A program made the position numbers and the translations under genes. A stretch of 61,992 nucleotides of DNA from the NCBI GenBank assembly GCA_964556665.1, contig CAZKXU010000005.1:1-61992 (forward strand), in the 5' to 3' direction. Below are positions 54,401 to 61,875 of this stretch, piece after piece. Source of the stretch: CAZKXU01 sp964556665. Its GTDB lineage: Bacteria > Bdellovibrionota_C > UBA2361 > CAZKXU01. Positions within the stretch are counted from its first letter, which is position 1, and the number at the start of each line of letters is the position of its first letter. Under the pieces are notes generated by a model. The model ran no database searches. It was not told where the DNA came from and was given only the letters and a program-made list of their open reading frames with translations.

Positions 54401-54709
54401 GTAAAGGTCAGTACCATCTTCAAAGATGACGTAGACGTAGGAAAAGCCAAAATCTGAAAAGCCACGAACAGCCTTTACTTTTGGTGTGCCAAGGAGTGCT
54501 GAAATTATCGGGTAAGTTACCTGGTCTTCAATAATATCAGGGCTTCTATCCCAACGGGAGTATATGATTACCTGCGTGTCAGAAAGATCAGGGATAGCAT
54601 CAAGTGGTATGCGCTTAATGCACCAGGTCGCAATTACAAGTAGTACCGCCGTGAGAAGCAAGACCAGAAACTTATTCTTGGCACTGAACTCAATTATGTG
54701 CGTGACCAC
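51470..54709 (-). CDS. cusA: RND Cu/Ag efflux pump, CusA-like
   Basis: About 1079 residues. IAISIGVLVDGAIVEVENAYKRLEEW and GTEFMPPLNEGAFLYMPTAL, PGMSVTEAKR, TPTDPAPFSMVETT and KNRIDMLSTGIRTP match the monovalent copper/silver (HME4) pumps. Several Met residues in the porter domain (in PGMS, FSMV, IDML) fit the Met-pair relay. I favour GTG 54709 as start: GGAGG lies 5 bases upstream and the protein begins VVTHIIEFSAKN like relatives; GTG 54721 is an alternative. It overlaps the adaptor gene. Convergent with the czc operon. Confidence 0.94.
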   Translation of the reverse strand: MVTHIIEFSAKNKFLVLLLTAVLLVIATWCIKRIPLDAIPDLSDTQVIIYSRWDRSPDIIEDQVTYPIISALLGTPKVKAVRGFSDFGFSYVYVIFEDGTDLYWARSRVLEYLSKIQARLPEEVKTEIGPDATSVGWVYQYALVDAANEKNLGELRSIQDWQLKFLLQSVPGVAEVASIGGFVKQYQILVDPNRLAAYNISLLDLTEAVRNGNAETGGRVIEFGDREYMIRGRGYVKSIDDIKEIVVTVEPKAGVPILVKNIARVELGPDIRRGVADLNGRGDTVGGIVVMRQDENVLNVIDRVKERIKEIEPSLPHGVKIVPVYDRSDLVKAAIDTLTHELVLEVIIVSLVILLFLWHFPSAIVPIATIPISVFLAFIPMYLMGLTSNIMSLAGIAISIGVLVDGAIVEVENAYKRLEEWQSSGRKADFHEVRLSALKEVGPSVFFSLLLIAVSFLPIFTLVDQEGRLFTPLAMSKTLAMALAALLAVTLDPALRMLFTRMEPFTFSPLWLSRICTSIFVGRYYPEEKHPISRRLIAFYEPIVRWSLDNSRMVLVGAALIVAITIPVYFKLGTEFMPPLNEGAFLYMPTALPGMSVTEAKRVIQLQDKIIKEFPEVQSVFGKAGRAETPTDPAPFSMVETTVVLKPTSEWPTVERWYSDLPQALHFLFAWITPPHRTFEELQAAMDAKLKFAGIPNIWTMPIKNRIDMLSTGIRTPVGIKVLGDDLTVIQQVSEDVERVVRTVTGTRNVLAERVADGYYLDIVLDRVALARYGVSIAEAQMVIASAIGGENITTTVEGRERYSVNVRYDRGYREDISALRRVLLPTPSGAHVPLEQVAKIEMLEGPSMIRNDQGLRVGYIYVDLADRDIGSFLDEARAAVSSQVKLPPGYVLQWSGQYENMRRVKERLTFIVPLTIILIGLLLYVNTGSVFSTGLVLLAVPFSLVGAVWLLFLLDYHVSIAVWVGMIALMGLDAETGVFMLMYLDLSRNEAKANGKLNSVEEFREAVVHGAAKRIRPKMMTVMAAFMGLVPIMFSTGAGADVMRRIATPMIGGLATSFILELLVYPPAYYLWWRHRHR

Positions 54710-55796
54710 TTCCGCCTCCACTTCGACGTGCTACAGCTTGAAGTCTTGATTCTGAATCAATCAAGAAATTAGCTGCTGTTACAACCTCTTCCCCTTCGGC
54801 TAGCCCTGAAAGAACCTCATACCTATCTCCTACAGCGCGGCCGAGCGTTACTTTTCTTGGCTCAAACTGATTAGACTCACGTCGTACAAAAGTGATCGCT
54901 TCGTTTCCACTGATAATCACTGAATCGTTACGGATGGCGAGCTTTTCGCCTAACTCAACTTTAAATTGAGCTAAGAGATAGGTGCTTGGTCGAAGCTTTT
55001 GCTCTTTATCAGACACCTCCACAATAACTCGGATAGTCCTACTCTCTGGATTTAAGAGTGGACTGACACTGAGCACCTTACCGTTAAATTCCATTCCATC
55101 TAGCGCTGGAGCTTTAGCGGTGACAGCTTGTCCCTCCTTTATGGCAGAGATTTCATAATCAAACAGCTCCGCGTAAATCCATGCCGTGCCATTTGGAAGT
55201 AGGAGTTCTGATAGCTCCCTACTATCACGAGCTAGTCTGTCTATGACCGCATCGGAAAGTCCAAATAGCCTGAGCTTTATTTTACTTGAGGAAGTTAGGG
55301 AATCCGCGTTAAGTGAATTTTTATTGCTTGTATCACGTAGCGCCAATCGGTACTCGCGAAATGCTGTGAATAATTCAGGGTCGTAAGCGACGGAGCCGCT
55401 TGCGGTAATATTTTGAGTCAAAAGGACACGTTTAATCACCTCAGTTCGAACTCCTATTAATTCCTGTTTAGCTGCGGAAAGCATGAATGGGGTACGGGGG
55501 TGGGAAATAGCGTCTTTCTCACCACTTGATATCCCTTCATTATCAGAAGGGCCTTCATGGTTAGAGTGTTGCTCGTCAGGCTGCTCCTCTCTAACAAGAT
55601 GCATATGGCAAATTGGACACTGGCCGGGCCTATCTGAGCGCACCTGCGGATGCATAGGGCAGTAATAGCGTGGGGCGATTGCTTTTACTTTATCACTTAC
55701 AGCACTTGAATTCTTAGAGAGCGTACCAACTCCTCTTAGATATAGTAAGATCAGTCCTATAGTTACGACTATCGTAATTACGAAAACTTTTTTCAT
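54690..55796 (-). CDS. cusB: RND adaptor CusB-like with heavy-metal-binding domain
   Basis: A 368-residue membrane-fusion adaptor. One N-terminal helix (about 4-22), then the Cys/His domain YYCPMHPQVRSDRPGQCPIC (about 44-63), the heavy-metal-binding domain seen in many copper exporters. A Glu/Asp/His-rich linker and the barrel-sandwich core follow. The C-terminus GSGHAHN adds His ligands. It collects Cu(I)/Ag(I) and links pump and channel. Overlaps the TolC gene upstream by 4 bases and the CusA gene by about 20. Confidence 0.93.
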   Translation of the reverse strand: MKKVFVITIVVTIGLILLYLRGVGTLSKNSSAVSDKVKAIAPRYYCPMHPQVRSDRPGQCPICHMHLVREEQPDEQHSNHEGPSDNEGISSGEKDAISHPRTPFMLSAAKQELIGVRTEVIKRVLLTQNITASGSVAYDPELFTAFREYRLALRDTSNKNSLNADSLTSSSKIKLRLFGLSDAVIDRLARDSRELSELLLPNGTAWIYAELFDYEISAIKEGQAVTAKAPALDGMEFNGKVLSVSPLLNPESRTIRVIVEVSDKEQKLRPSTYLLAQFKVELGEKLAIRNDSVIISGNEAITFVRRESNQFEPRKVTLGRAVGDRYEVLSGLAEGEEVVTAANFLIDSESRLQAVARRSGGGSGHAHN

Positions 55797-57076
55797 ACTG
55801 ATTCGTCCTCCTTGTCAGCTGTTGTAAGAAGAGCTTCAAGTTCGGCCACACGCTGCTCACGACTTACGAGCGCTTGAAGAATAGTTAACTCGCTCTTTGC
55901 GTATCGGTTGGCAAGCTCAAGTACAGTTCGATAATCAACCTCTCCGGTGGAGTAAGATGCTTGTGCAACGTCTACCGCCTGTTTAGTAAGGCTGCGAGTC
56001 TTACCTTCAAAAAGAGTCAGTTGCTTTTCTGCTAACTCAAGTTCTGCCTTTGCAACCTCAATTTGATGTGAAAGGTGTACCTCTTCTTCACGGAGCAACT
56101 GTTTTGCTCTCTTAAGTTCCTCCCGCGCAGCTTCCTGTTCGTAGCGCTGCTTGCTCTTAGCCCAGAGAGGCACTGTAATTCCCACCCGTGCCGATACAAA
56201 GTCATCGCCTCTTCCAGCTTCCACAGCTTGCCTTTCTGTGTAGCCCACAGAGAATTCAAAATCAGGAAGTAAATTAAGTTCTGAGTAACGTTTTTCAGCC
56301 TCTGCTCGTTGTGCCTCCTCGTTGAGGGTTTGAATTCTGGGATGTTGAAAGAGGTTCGAGTGCGTAAGGCCAGATGCAAGTAGAGACTTAATTAATGTCC
56401 GATTTATTGTTGCTACCTTCCATCCGCCTTCATGCTGATCACGTCCCATTAACTCAGCTAAGGAAGCGCGTTCCGAGCGGAGGTCTCTCTCAATCACGAG
56501 CTTTTCGTTCTGAAGATCTGTTAACTCGACCTCAATTGCTAGAACTTCAGCTTGAGAAATTTTGCCTGTGGCATAGCGATCCCGAGCTGAAGCAAGGGCC
56601 TTATCGACAATCGAGAATTGATTAGCAATAATTTGTCCCGATTCTTGAGCCTTAAAAACTGAAAGGTAAGCACTTTTAACATCTCTCACCACCTCTCGTT
56701 TCAGGGCACTTACTCTACTAGCTTCAGCTCTGAATTTGTGAGTAGCTGACCTTTCAAGTTCAGCACGTTTTCCAGGGAAAGGAACCATCTGTGTCAGCGA
56801 GAGTTGGTTACCGGTCATATCAAACCGATCACGCTCCAATCCACCGAGGGGATAATTCATTAAATCAAGCGAGACTTTTGGATCAGGAAGGGATCCTACT
56901 GGTGCAACTCGGTGCCTAAGTGATTTAGATGATGAGTGCGTTGCTTGAATCATTGGATTATTGGCTAACGCTTCACTTATAGCCGCATCCATGGTGAGGA
57001 TTTCTGCCTGTACGATGGATGAGAATACAGCAAAAAGGGCAAAAAAAATAATGAATCTCCACATGGTCTTATGCAC
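55793..57076 (-). CDS. TolC-family outer membrane channel, CusC-like
   Basis: A 427-residue outer membrane efflux protein; signal peptide ends near IVQAEI, and LTMDAAISEALANNPMIQA begins the first TolC repeat. GTG 57076 or ATG 57064 could start it; neither has a clear ribosome site. First gene of the cusCBA-like minus-strand operon. The 92-base gap to the divergent sigma factor gene must contain both promoters. Confidence 0.9.
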   Translation of the reverse strand: MHKTMWRFIIFFALFAVFSSIVQAEILTMDAAISEALANNPMIQATHSSSKSLRHRVAPVGSLPDPKVSLDLMNYPLGGLERDRFDMTGNQLSLTQMVPFPGKRAELERSATHKFRAEASRVSALKREVVRDVKSAYLSVFKAQESGQIIANQFSIVDKALASARDRYATGKISQAEVLAIEVELTDLQNEKLVIERDLRSERASLAELMGRDQHEGGWKVATINRTLIKSLLASGLTHSNLFQHPRIQTLNEEAQRAEAEKRYSELNLLPDFEFSVGYTERQAVEAGRGDDFVSARVGITVPLWAKSKQRYEQEAAREELKRAKQLLREEEVHLSHQIEVAKAELELAEKQLTLFEGKTRSLTKQAVDVAQASYSTGEVDYRTVLELANRYAKSELTILQALVSREQRVAELEALLTTADKEDESV

Positions 57077-57122
57077 AAAATCGATTTAAGCTTATAGTAG
57101 ATACGCCCAAGCTCCAACGTTT

Positions 57123-57140
57123 GTGACAGGGCTTTGTCAC
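57123..57140. promoter_or_regulatory. Inverted repeat between cus operon and ECF sigma gene
   Basis: GTGACA (57123-57128) and TGTCAC (57135-57140) with a 6-base spacer lie in the divergent promoter region. A regulator site controlling one or both operons is plausible. CCCAAGC also occurs twice nearby. Confidence 0.4.
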
Positions 57141-57168
57141 TAAACTTATCTCCCAAGCGTAATAGTGT

Positions 57169-57705
57169 ATGACTGATGAGACCTATAAAATTGAACACTT
57201 AAGTGATGAGGAGCTTATGAGTCGCTATAAGGTTGGCGAATATCTCGCTTTTGAAGAGTTGTACCGGCGTCATTCGGGGCGGGTGTATGGCTTTATACTG
57301 AAGCGCATTAAGAGTCGCGAACGATCTGAAGAACTTCTTCAAGAGAGCTTTCTCCGTCTTCACCGTAACAGATCACGGTACAACGACTCTCTTCCGTTTC
57401 TGCCATGGCTTTTTACAATTGCTCGCTCGGCCATGATCGATGGAGTACGGTCGGATGCAAGATCGCTGCGGACTCAGCAGAGTTTTACAGAGCAAAATCT
57501 AGCTGAGCTTCAGGCTGTTTCCGTTTCTATTGATATAGACATTCAATCTCTTTCCTCTCGGGAGAGGGAGGCAGTCGAACTACGATATGGATCTGATCTT
57601 GATTTTAATGCGATAGCAGCCAGGCTTAATACTTCATCCACAAACGTGCGGCAGATAATTAGTCGAGCTGTTAAGAAACTAAGGGCAGCTTTTGTTGATA
57701 GGTAA
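57169..57705 (+). CDS. ECF-type RNA polymerase sigma factor
   Basis: A 178-residue two-domain sigma factor. Region 2 covers about 25-95 (AFEELYRRHSGRVYGF, ELLQESFLRLHRN, PFLPWLFTIARSAMID). Region 4 covers about 125-175 (LSSREREAVELRYGSDLDFNAIAARLNTSSTNVRQIISRAVKKL). No extra domains. The next gene starts 5 bases later and encodes a membrane protein, the usual anti-sigma arrangement. Divergent from the cus operon, so it probably switches metal-efflux genes on upon stress. Confidence 0.93.
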   Translation: MTDETYKIEHLSDEELMSRYKVGEYLAFEELYRRHSGRVYGFILKRIKSRERSEELLQESFLRLHRNRSRYNDSLPFLPWLFTIARSAMIDGVRSDARSLRTQQSFTEQNLAELQAVSVSIDIDIQSLSSREREAVELRYGSDLDFNAIAARLNTSSTNVRQIISRAVKKLRAAFVDR

Positions 57706-57710
57706 ATTGG

Positions 57711-58262
57711 ATGCGACATAATGATAGTAACAACGAGTGGCGCAGCGAGTTTAACTCCTTTATGGAGGAGGAGTCGGTTACGCCTCCACTTAGGGTTAAG
57801 GATCTGGTACATGGACAAATATTTCGCGATCTTAATCCTCCGCCTTGGAAGATTAGCTTGAAGTTGATGGCCGTGATGCTAATCACTCTACCGTTGAATC
57901 TTTTCCTTTGTCCGCAATTCGGTATGGGCTTTTTGGAGACCAGCGGATTTCGTTCGGTTCTTATGCCCTACATTATGATCTTTGGAATCTATGGTTGTAT
58001 GGCCCTATGCGGTTCCATTTTTATCGGAACTACAACCCTTATCGCTTCGTTCGTGTTTCGTCCTGAGGAGGTAAAAGCCATAAGGAGCCAAAGATTATTA
58101 CAGCTTTCATTCCTATCGCTTTTAGCTCTGGGATTTTTTGTATGTTTTGGTGCCGACGTGTTCCTTAGCACAGGGCTTGTTTGGTTACTTGGCGCTGTAT
58201 CCGGCGGAGTAGCTTCCTTAGAGCTTGGTTGGAGAGTCCGGACACGACTTTCCACAGTTTAG
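57711..58262 (+). CDS. Membrane protein, probable anti-sigma partner
   Basis: A 183-residue protein: a cytoplasmic N-terminal tail of about 45 residues (NNEWRSEFNSFMEEESVTPPLRV), then four to six hydrophobic helices to the end. No HxxxCxxC zinc anti-sigma motif is present. Its coupling to the sigma gene suggests a membrane anti-sigma factor, analogous in layout to NrsF-type proteins. The signal could be periplasmic metal. The end overlaps the minus-strand chromate-transporter remnant by four bases. Confidence 0.8.
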   Translation: MRHNDSNNEWRSEFNSFMEEESVTPPLRVKDLVHGQIFRDLNPPPWKISLKLMAVMLITLPLNLFLCPQFGMGFLETSGFRSVLMPYIMIFGIYGCMALCGSIFIGTTTLIASFVFRPEEVKAIRSQRLLQLSFLSLLALGFFVCFGADVFLSTGLVWLLGAVSGGVASLELGWRVRTRLSTV

Positions 58263-58492
58263 AGGTCTAGGAATCTACTTTTTTTTCTATCCAAAGGTGG
58301 CAGTGACTTGGTTAAGTACCGATGCGAAACAACAACAGATAAGTGCGGAAACCATTCTTTGGAAATCCAGTTTTCTTCTTTGACCAACTCCTGGCGCAGC
58401 ATTGCTATCTGTGCAACCGGCCCTCCCCAGGCCAGTGCTCCGAAGCGTAAGAAACGGAAAAAGATATGAAGAAATGAATCGTTATATGTCAA
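58259..58492 (-). pseudogene. Truncated chromate transporter (ChrA) N-terminus
   Basis: The first 45 codons read FFRFLRFGALAWGGPVAQIA and LRQELVKEENWISKEWF, the unmistakable start of a long-chain chromate transporter. After about residue 48 the similarity ends and an unrelated tail runs to a stop at 58259. A full ChrA has about 400 residues, so most of the gene is lost. It marks a deletion or insertion scar at the right edge of the metal cargo. Confidence 0.8.
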
Positions 58493-58567
58493 TGTTATTA
58501 CCTTGTACGAGACTGTTAGTAATTATAAATATGCCTGTTGAGATTCTTGGAGTAAAGTAATTATGAA

Positions 58568-59092
58568 TCATGATTCTTGTGCCAATGAACCATGAATCCA
58601 TGCCTCTTCGCCGGATGGGGCTAGAATTTTTTGCCAACCCTTCTGATTAGAAAGCAAGACTAACCGAGTTCCGCCGGTAACGGCCATGAGCGTAGGGTAT
58701 TCCTTGCCTGGTCCTGTCCTCAAATTAGCTTTGATTACAGAAACTGTTACAACGGGCATTGCTGGATTTGTAAGCTGTTCACTTATTACTTCGTGAGAGT
58801 CTAATGCGCTGAGTTTCTCTAACTTAGCTTGCTGCTCCTTAACGAGCGCGGTCAGAGATTGAACTACTAGTATAACATTTCTTATTTTTTGATCTAACTG
58901 ATGAGTTTGAGATATAGGCTGTACAGCCGGAATATTAATTATTGGTGGATGAATAGTTTTCTTTAATTCTAGAGCTTTATAAATAGCAATTGATTCAAGA
59001 ATCACTACAGAAATCATCATTATCAAAAGTATTAATTCTGGGGAATGCCTAGTGGGTGAGATAATATTTGTTAATGTTCTTGCGCTATCCAT
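58568..59092 (-). CDS. Membrane-anchored SH3-domain protein
   Basis: A 174-residue protein. One transmembrane helix (about 19-41), then a helical, possibly coiled-coil stretch (about 60-100), then a bacterial SH3 domain at about 112-172 (VSVIKANLRTGPGKEYPTLMAV ... GWQKILAPSGEEAWIHGSLA). Such domains bind peptidoglycan or other wall parts. It overlaps the virB11 gene by 8 bases, so it belongs to the transfer region and may help anchor the secretion machinery. Confidence 0.85.
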   Translation of the reverse strand: MDSARTLTNIISPTRHSPELILLIMMISVVILESIAIYKALELKKTIHPPIINIPAVQPISQTHQLDQKIRNVILVVQSLTALVKEQQAKLEKLSALDSHEVISEQLTNPAMPVVTVSVIKANLRTGPGKEYPTLMAVTGGTRLVLLSNQKGWQKILAPSGEEAWIHGSLAQES

Positions 59093-60038
59093 TTTGAATC
59101 TCTGAGAATGTATAGTTGCTGTTATTCAGGCCTGATACCGTAACAATTTCTTTAACTTTTCTGCTTGTACCAAACTTTTCAATAAATACGATTAGATTTA
59201 CAGCTTCAGCAATTAGGTGTTTGCAATTACTGACTCCCGCCTCTTGAACAAGTTGTTCAAGTCGAGATAATGCTTTTGGAGCTGAGTCCGCGTGGATTGT
59301 TGCAGCACCACCAGGGTGACCGGTGTTCCAGGCTTTTAGAAGATCTAAGGCTTCTTTGCCACGCACTTCACCAATGACAATTCGATCTGGTCTTAGGCGC
59401 AGAGTTGCTTTTAAGAGATCGGTCATAGAGGCGATGCCTTCCTTGGTGCGTAGTGTTAAATAATCATCTGCTTTACATTGTAGCTCTTGAGTATCTTCAA
59501 TGATCACTACACGCTCTTGAGTTTGAGCGATTAGTTCTAAAATAGCATTGGTCAAGGTTGTCTTACCTGAACCTGTTCCTCCCGCCACAAGGATATTTTG
59601 CTTTTTCTCTACTGAGTGCTTGATAGCCTCTTTGTGTTCATTGGATAAAATTCCCTGAGAAACGTAATCATCAAGAGTAAATATTTTGATAGCCTTTTTT
59701 CTTATTGTGAACGATGGATTTATTACTATTGGAGGCAATAATCCTTGAAACCGCGATCCCGTTACTGGGAGTTCGGCGCTTAGCAAAGGAGCATCTTTAT
59801 TGCAGACTGCCCCAATGCTGCTTGCCACAATAAAGATAACCCGTTCAGCATCTTGTGGTGAGATTCTATGACCGGTAAAACTACGTCCTTGGCCGAGCTG
59901 GTCAATCCAGAGTTTCCCATCAGCGTTTAGCATTAATTCGATTACCGAATCATCGAGTAGGTAAGTACCGGCCTTTTCACCAAGAGCGGTTGCTAGCATT
60001 GCAGTTAGACGATCTTCTCCAATTGTCTTTGAGTCCAT
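59085..60038 (-). CDS. trbB: Conjugal transfer ATPase TrbB/VirB11
   Basis: A 317-residue hexameric traffic ATPase. The N-terminal domain (1-115) has VIELMLNADGKLWIDQLGQG; the P-loop is GGTGSGKTT (153-161), followed by the Asp box IEDTQELQ, RLRPDRIVIGEVRGKEAL and HPGGAATIHADS (His box). Complete and of normal length. In RP4-like systems trbB heads a run of trbC-trbL genes; here only the SH3 gene follows, and the gene is on the opposite strand to traG. Confidence 0.94.
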   Translation of the reverse strand: MDSKTIGEDRLTAMLATALGEKAGTYLLDDSVIELMLNADGKLWIDQLGQGRSFTGHRISPQDAERVIFIVASSIGAVCNKDAPLLSAELPVTGSRFQGLLPPIVINPSFTIRKKAIKIFTLDDYVSQGILSNEHKEAIKHSVEKKQNILVAGGTGSGKTTLTNAILELIAQTQERVVIIEDTQELQCKADDYLTLRTKEGIASMTDLLKATLRLRPDRIVIGEVRGKEALDLLKAWNTGHPGGAATIHADSAPKALSRLEQLVQEAGVSNCKHLIAEAVNLIVFIEKFGTSRKVKEIVTVSGLNNSNYTFSEIQNG

Positions 60039-60042
60039 AAGA

Positions 60043-60264
60043 TTAGTCCTTTATGGCTTCACGTACTCTTGCAAGGCTGACAGGCTCACCAGAAACACAT
60101 TTGATTACTATTGCCGCGGTTACTATGTCCTTGGTAGCTTCCTTTGTAAGATTTAACTTACTACTCAGAAGATCAATTAACTGGTTGCGATTATCTAAAA
60201 GATCATCCCAGCTATAGGTTCTAAAGACCATTCTAATAAGCTCAGCTCGATATTCCTCTTCCAT
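60043..60264 (-). CDS. Small unknown protein upstream of trbB
   Basis: A 73-residue, helical, charged protein (YRAELIRMVFRTYSWDDLLDNRN). GGGAGG lies 8 bases before ATG 60264, a strong ribosome site, and its stop lies 4 bases before the trbB start. No family recognised; real by context. Confidence 0.75.
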   Translation of the reverse strand: MEEEYRAELIRMVFRTYSWDDLLDNRNQLIDLLSSKLNLTKEATKDIVTAAIVIKCVSGEPVSLARVREAIKD

Positions 60265-60400
60265 TTTCTTTTCCTCCCGTAAAAATTAAAGCGGCTTTAG
60301 CTGTTTTATTGAATAAGTTTAACTGACAGGTGTTATTTGAGGTTCCTACATTGCGTTCAGCATTAAATTCGAATAAGAATGGACATTCTTAGGCTATAGC

Positions 60401-60916
60401 TCACCAAGTTAGAATCGGAATCGCTTCGCCGATGATCGCATCTGTTTTTATTGGTCCGAAATAGCGGCCGTCAAAGGAGCGGTCGTTGTATGTGCTGAGG
60501 GGGAGGAATTCATCGGACTTAATACGAAAGCAACCATCTAGTTGAGGTAGTGATCTACCCTGATAGTCAAATGCATGGATTTGACCTTTAACCAAATTAT
60601 TTATAACTATCTGCTCATCTAGGTTGCATACCGTATCTCCTGGCAGTGCACCGACAGGTTTTATTAAAGGTAGTGCGATTCTAACCCAAGGTCGGGTAGC
60701 TAAATCTCTTTTAAGTTTGTTAGGAAGATTGAATATAATCAAGTTACCCAATCTTAAATTCATTATAGATCGCACTTGGTAAATACCTTTTGGGACACTT
60801 GGAGTGAGATTTAAAATGAAATTTAAATGCATATGAGTCCAACAGACCTGCATAAACTGTGAAGATACAATATAGAAAAAAATAATTACGATAGGCCTAA
60901 GATCTTTAATAAGCAT
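60401..60916 (-). CDS. S26 signal-peptidase family, TraF-like
   Basis: A 171-residue membrane-anchored peptidase of the TraF type, which processes the conjugative pilin. One N-terminal helix (about 8-25) is followed by TPSVPKGIY with the nucleophile Ser 40, and LIKPVGALPGDTV with the general-base Lys 86. FDGRYFGPI near the end is also typical. It supports a pilus-producing transfer system even though pilin and channel genes are outside the window. Confidence 0.88.
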   Translation of the reverse strand: MLIKDLRPIVIIFFYIVSSQFMQVCWTHMHLNFILNLTPSVPKGIYQVRSIMNLRLGNLIIFNLPNKLKRDLATRPWVRIALPLIKPVGALPGDTVCNLDEQIVINNLVKGQIHAFDYQGRSLPQLDGCFRIKSDEFLPLSTYNDRSFDGRYFGPIKTDAIIGEAIPILTW

Positions 60917-60951
60917 GACACTTAGGATATCAGTTTCTGCTTATCCATGAT

Positions 60952-61875
60952 TCAGGCAAAGGGACCGGTAGTAGATTCCAATATCGATATTAACTTTTTT
61001 TTAAAGTTTGTATTTTTTGCGTCAATTTCTTTAAGCATTTTAGATATAAAGATCTCCTTTGGAGCGGCCTTTAGAAATTCCATAATTGGCTTAAACTCCT
61101 CTAATGCTTTGTTTAGGTGAAATACTTTCGCTATTGTTTTGATGGAGTCCAAAAACATAATCCGAGAAACCTCTACTGACATACCTAGTATTCTCCCAAA
61201 TTGGTCAGGATTAAATCCAGCATATCCAGCAGAGCCTGAATGTATATACCAGCTAGCAAATGAATATAATTGCAAATATAAAGTTTCATAATATTGGCCA
61301 ACTTGCGATGCCCGTATGCGTAAATTTATTCCAGACCAATGAGATTCTGGCCAATTGGGATTATTTTTCTTATCAGATCCCCACAGGGATCGAACTTTTG
61401 CTTCTATATTAGCTATCCTAGTTGAATCAGCGGTATAGGTTGTTGCATGCTGAATATCCATTAAAGATATAGAGTTAGTAGCGCCAACTTTTGCCGAATG
61501 TGAAGCCAACTTCTTCGCTACCCTGAATCGTTCAACTTCCGCAAATGCCGTAAATTGTGACACCAACTGTCCAGACGTATCCATAGCTATTTGATGGAGG
61601 TCGATTAAGAGTTCGAAAATAGTTCGACACGCCGAAACTACCAACTGGAAGTGTTGTCTGTCATTTAAGCTTAAAATCCCTTTGGCTAAAAGTAGAATCC
61701 TGTAAAATGTACCAAGCAGTGCCACTTCTTGATTGTTCGGATTAATCTGTGTTTTTAGCACTGGCACTAGCTTTACTTCAACAAAATCAACAGCTTCGTA
61801 AATTGCACTGTAGTAGGATTCTATTAGTTGATCTTCAGTTGCTTCAGGAATGTTATTTGTAGCATTGGAATTCAT
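60952..61875 (-). CDS. Unknown protein, DUF5677-like
   Basis: A 307-residue, mainly helical soluble protein. ACRTIFELLIDLHQIAMD, RFRVAKKLASHSAK and FASWYIHSGSAGYAG resemble the DUF5677-type proteins that occur on mobile and defence-rich regions. No enzymatic motif is obvious. It is 35 bases upstream of the TraF-like gene on the same strand; cargo or transfer accessory. The last 117 bases of the window show nothing further. Confidence 0.7.
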   Translation of the reverse strand: MNSNATNNIPEATEDQLIESYYSAIYEAVDFVEVKLVPVLKTQINPNNQEVALLGTFYRILLLAKGILSLNDRQHFQLVVSACRTIFELLIDLHQIAMDTSGQLVSQFTAFAEVERFRVAKKLASHSAKVGATNSISLMDIQHATTYTADSTRIANIEAKVRSLWGSDKKNNPNWPESHWSGINLRIRASQVGQYYETLYLQLYSFASWYIHSGSAGYAGFNPDQFGRILGMSVEVSRIMFLDSIKTIAKVFHLNKALEEFKPIMEFLKAAPKEIFISKMLKEIDAKNTNFKKKLISILESTTGPFA

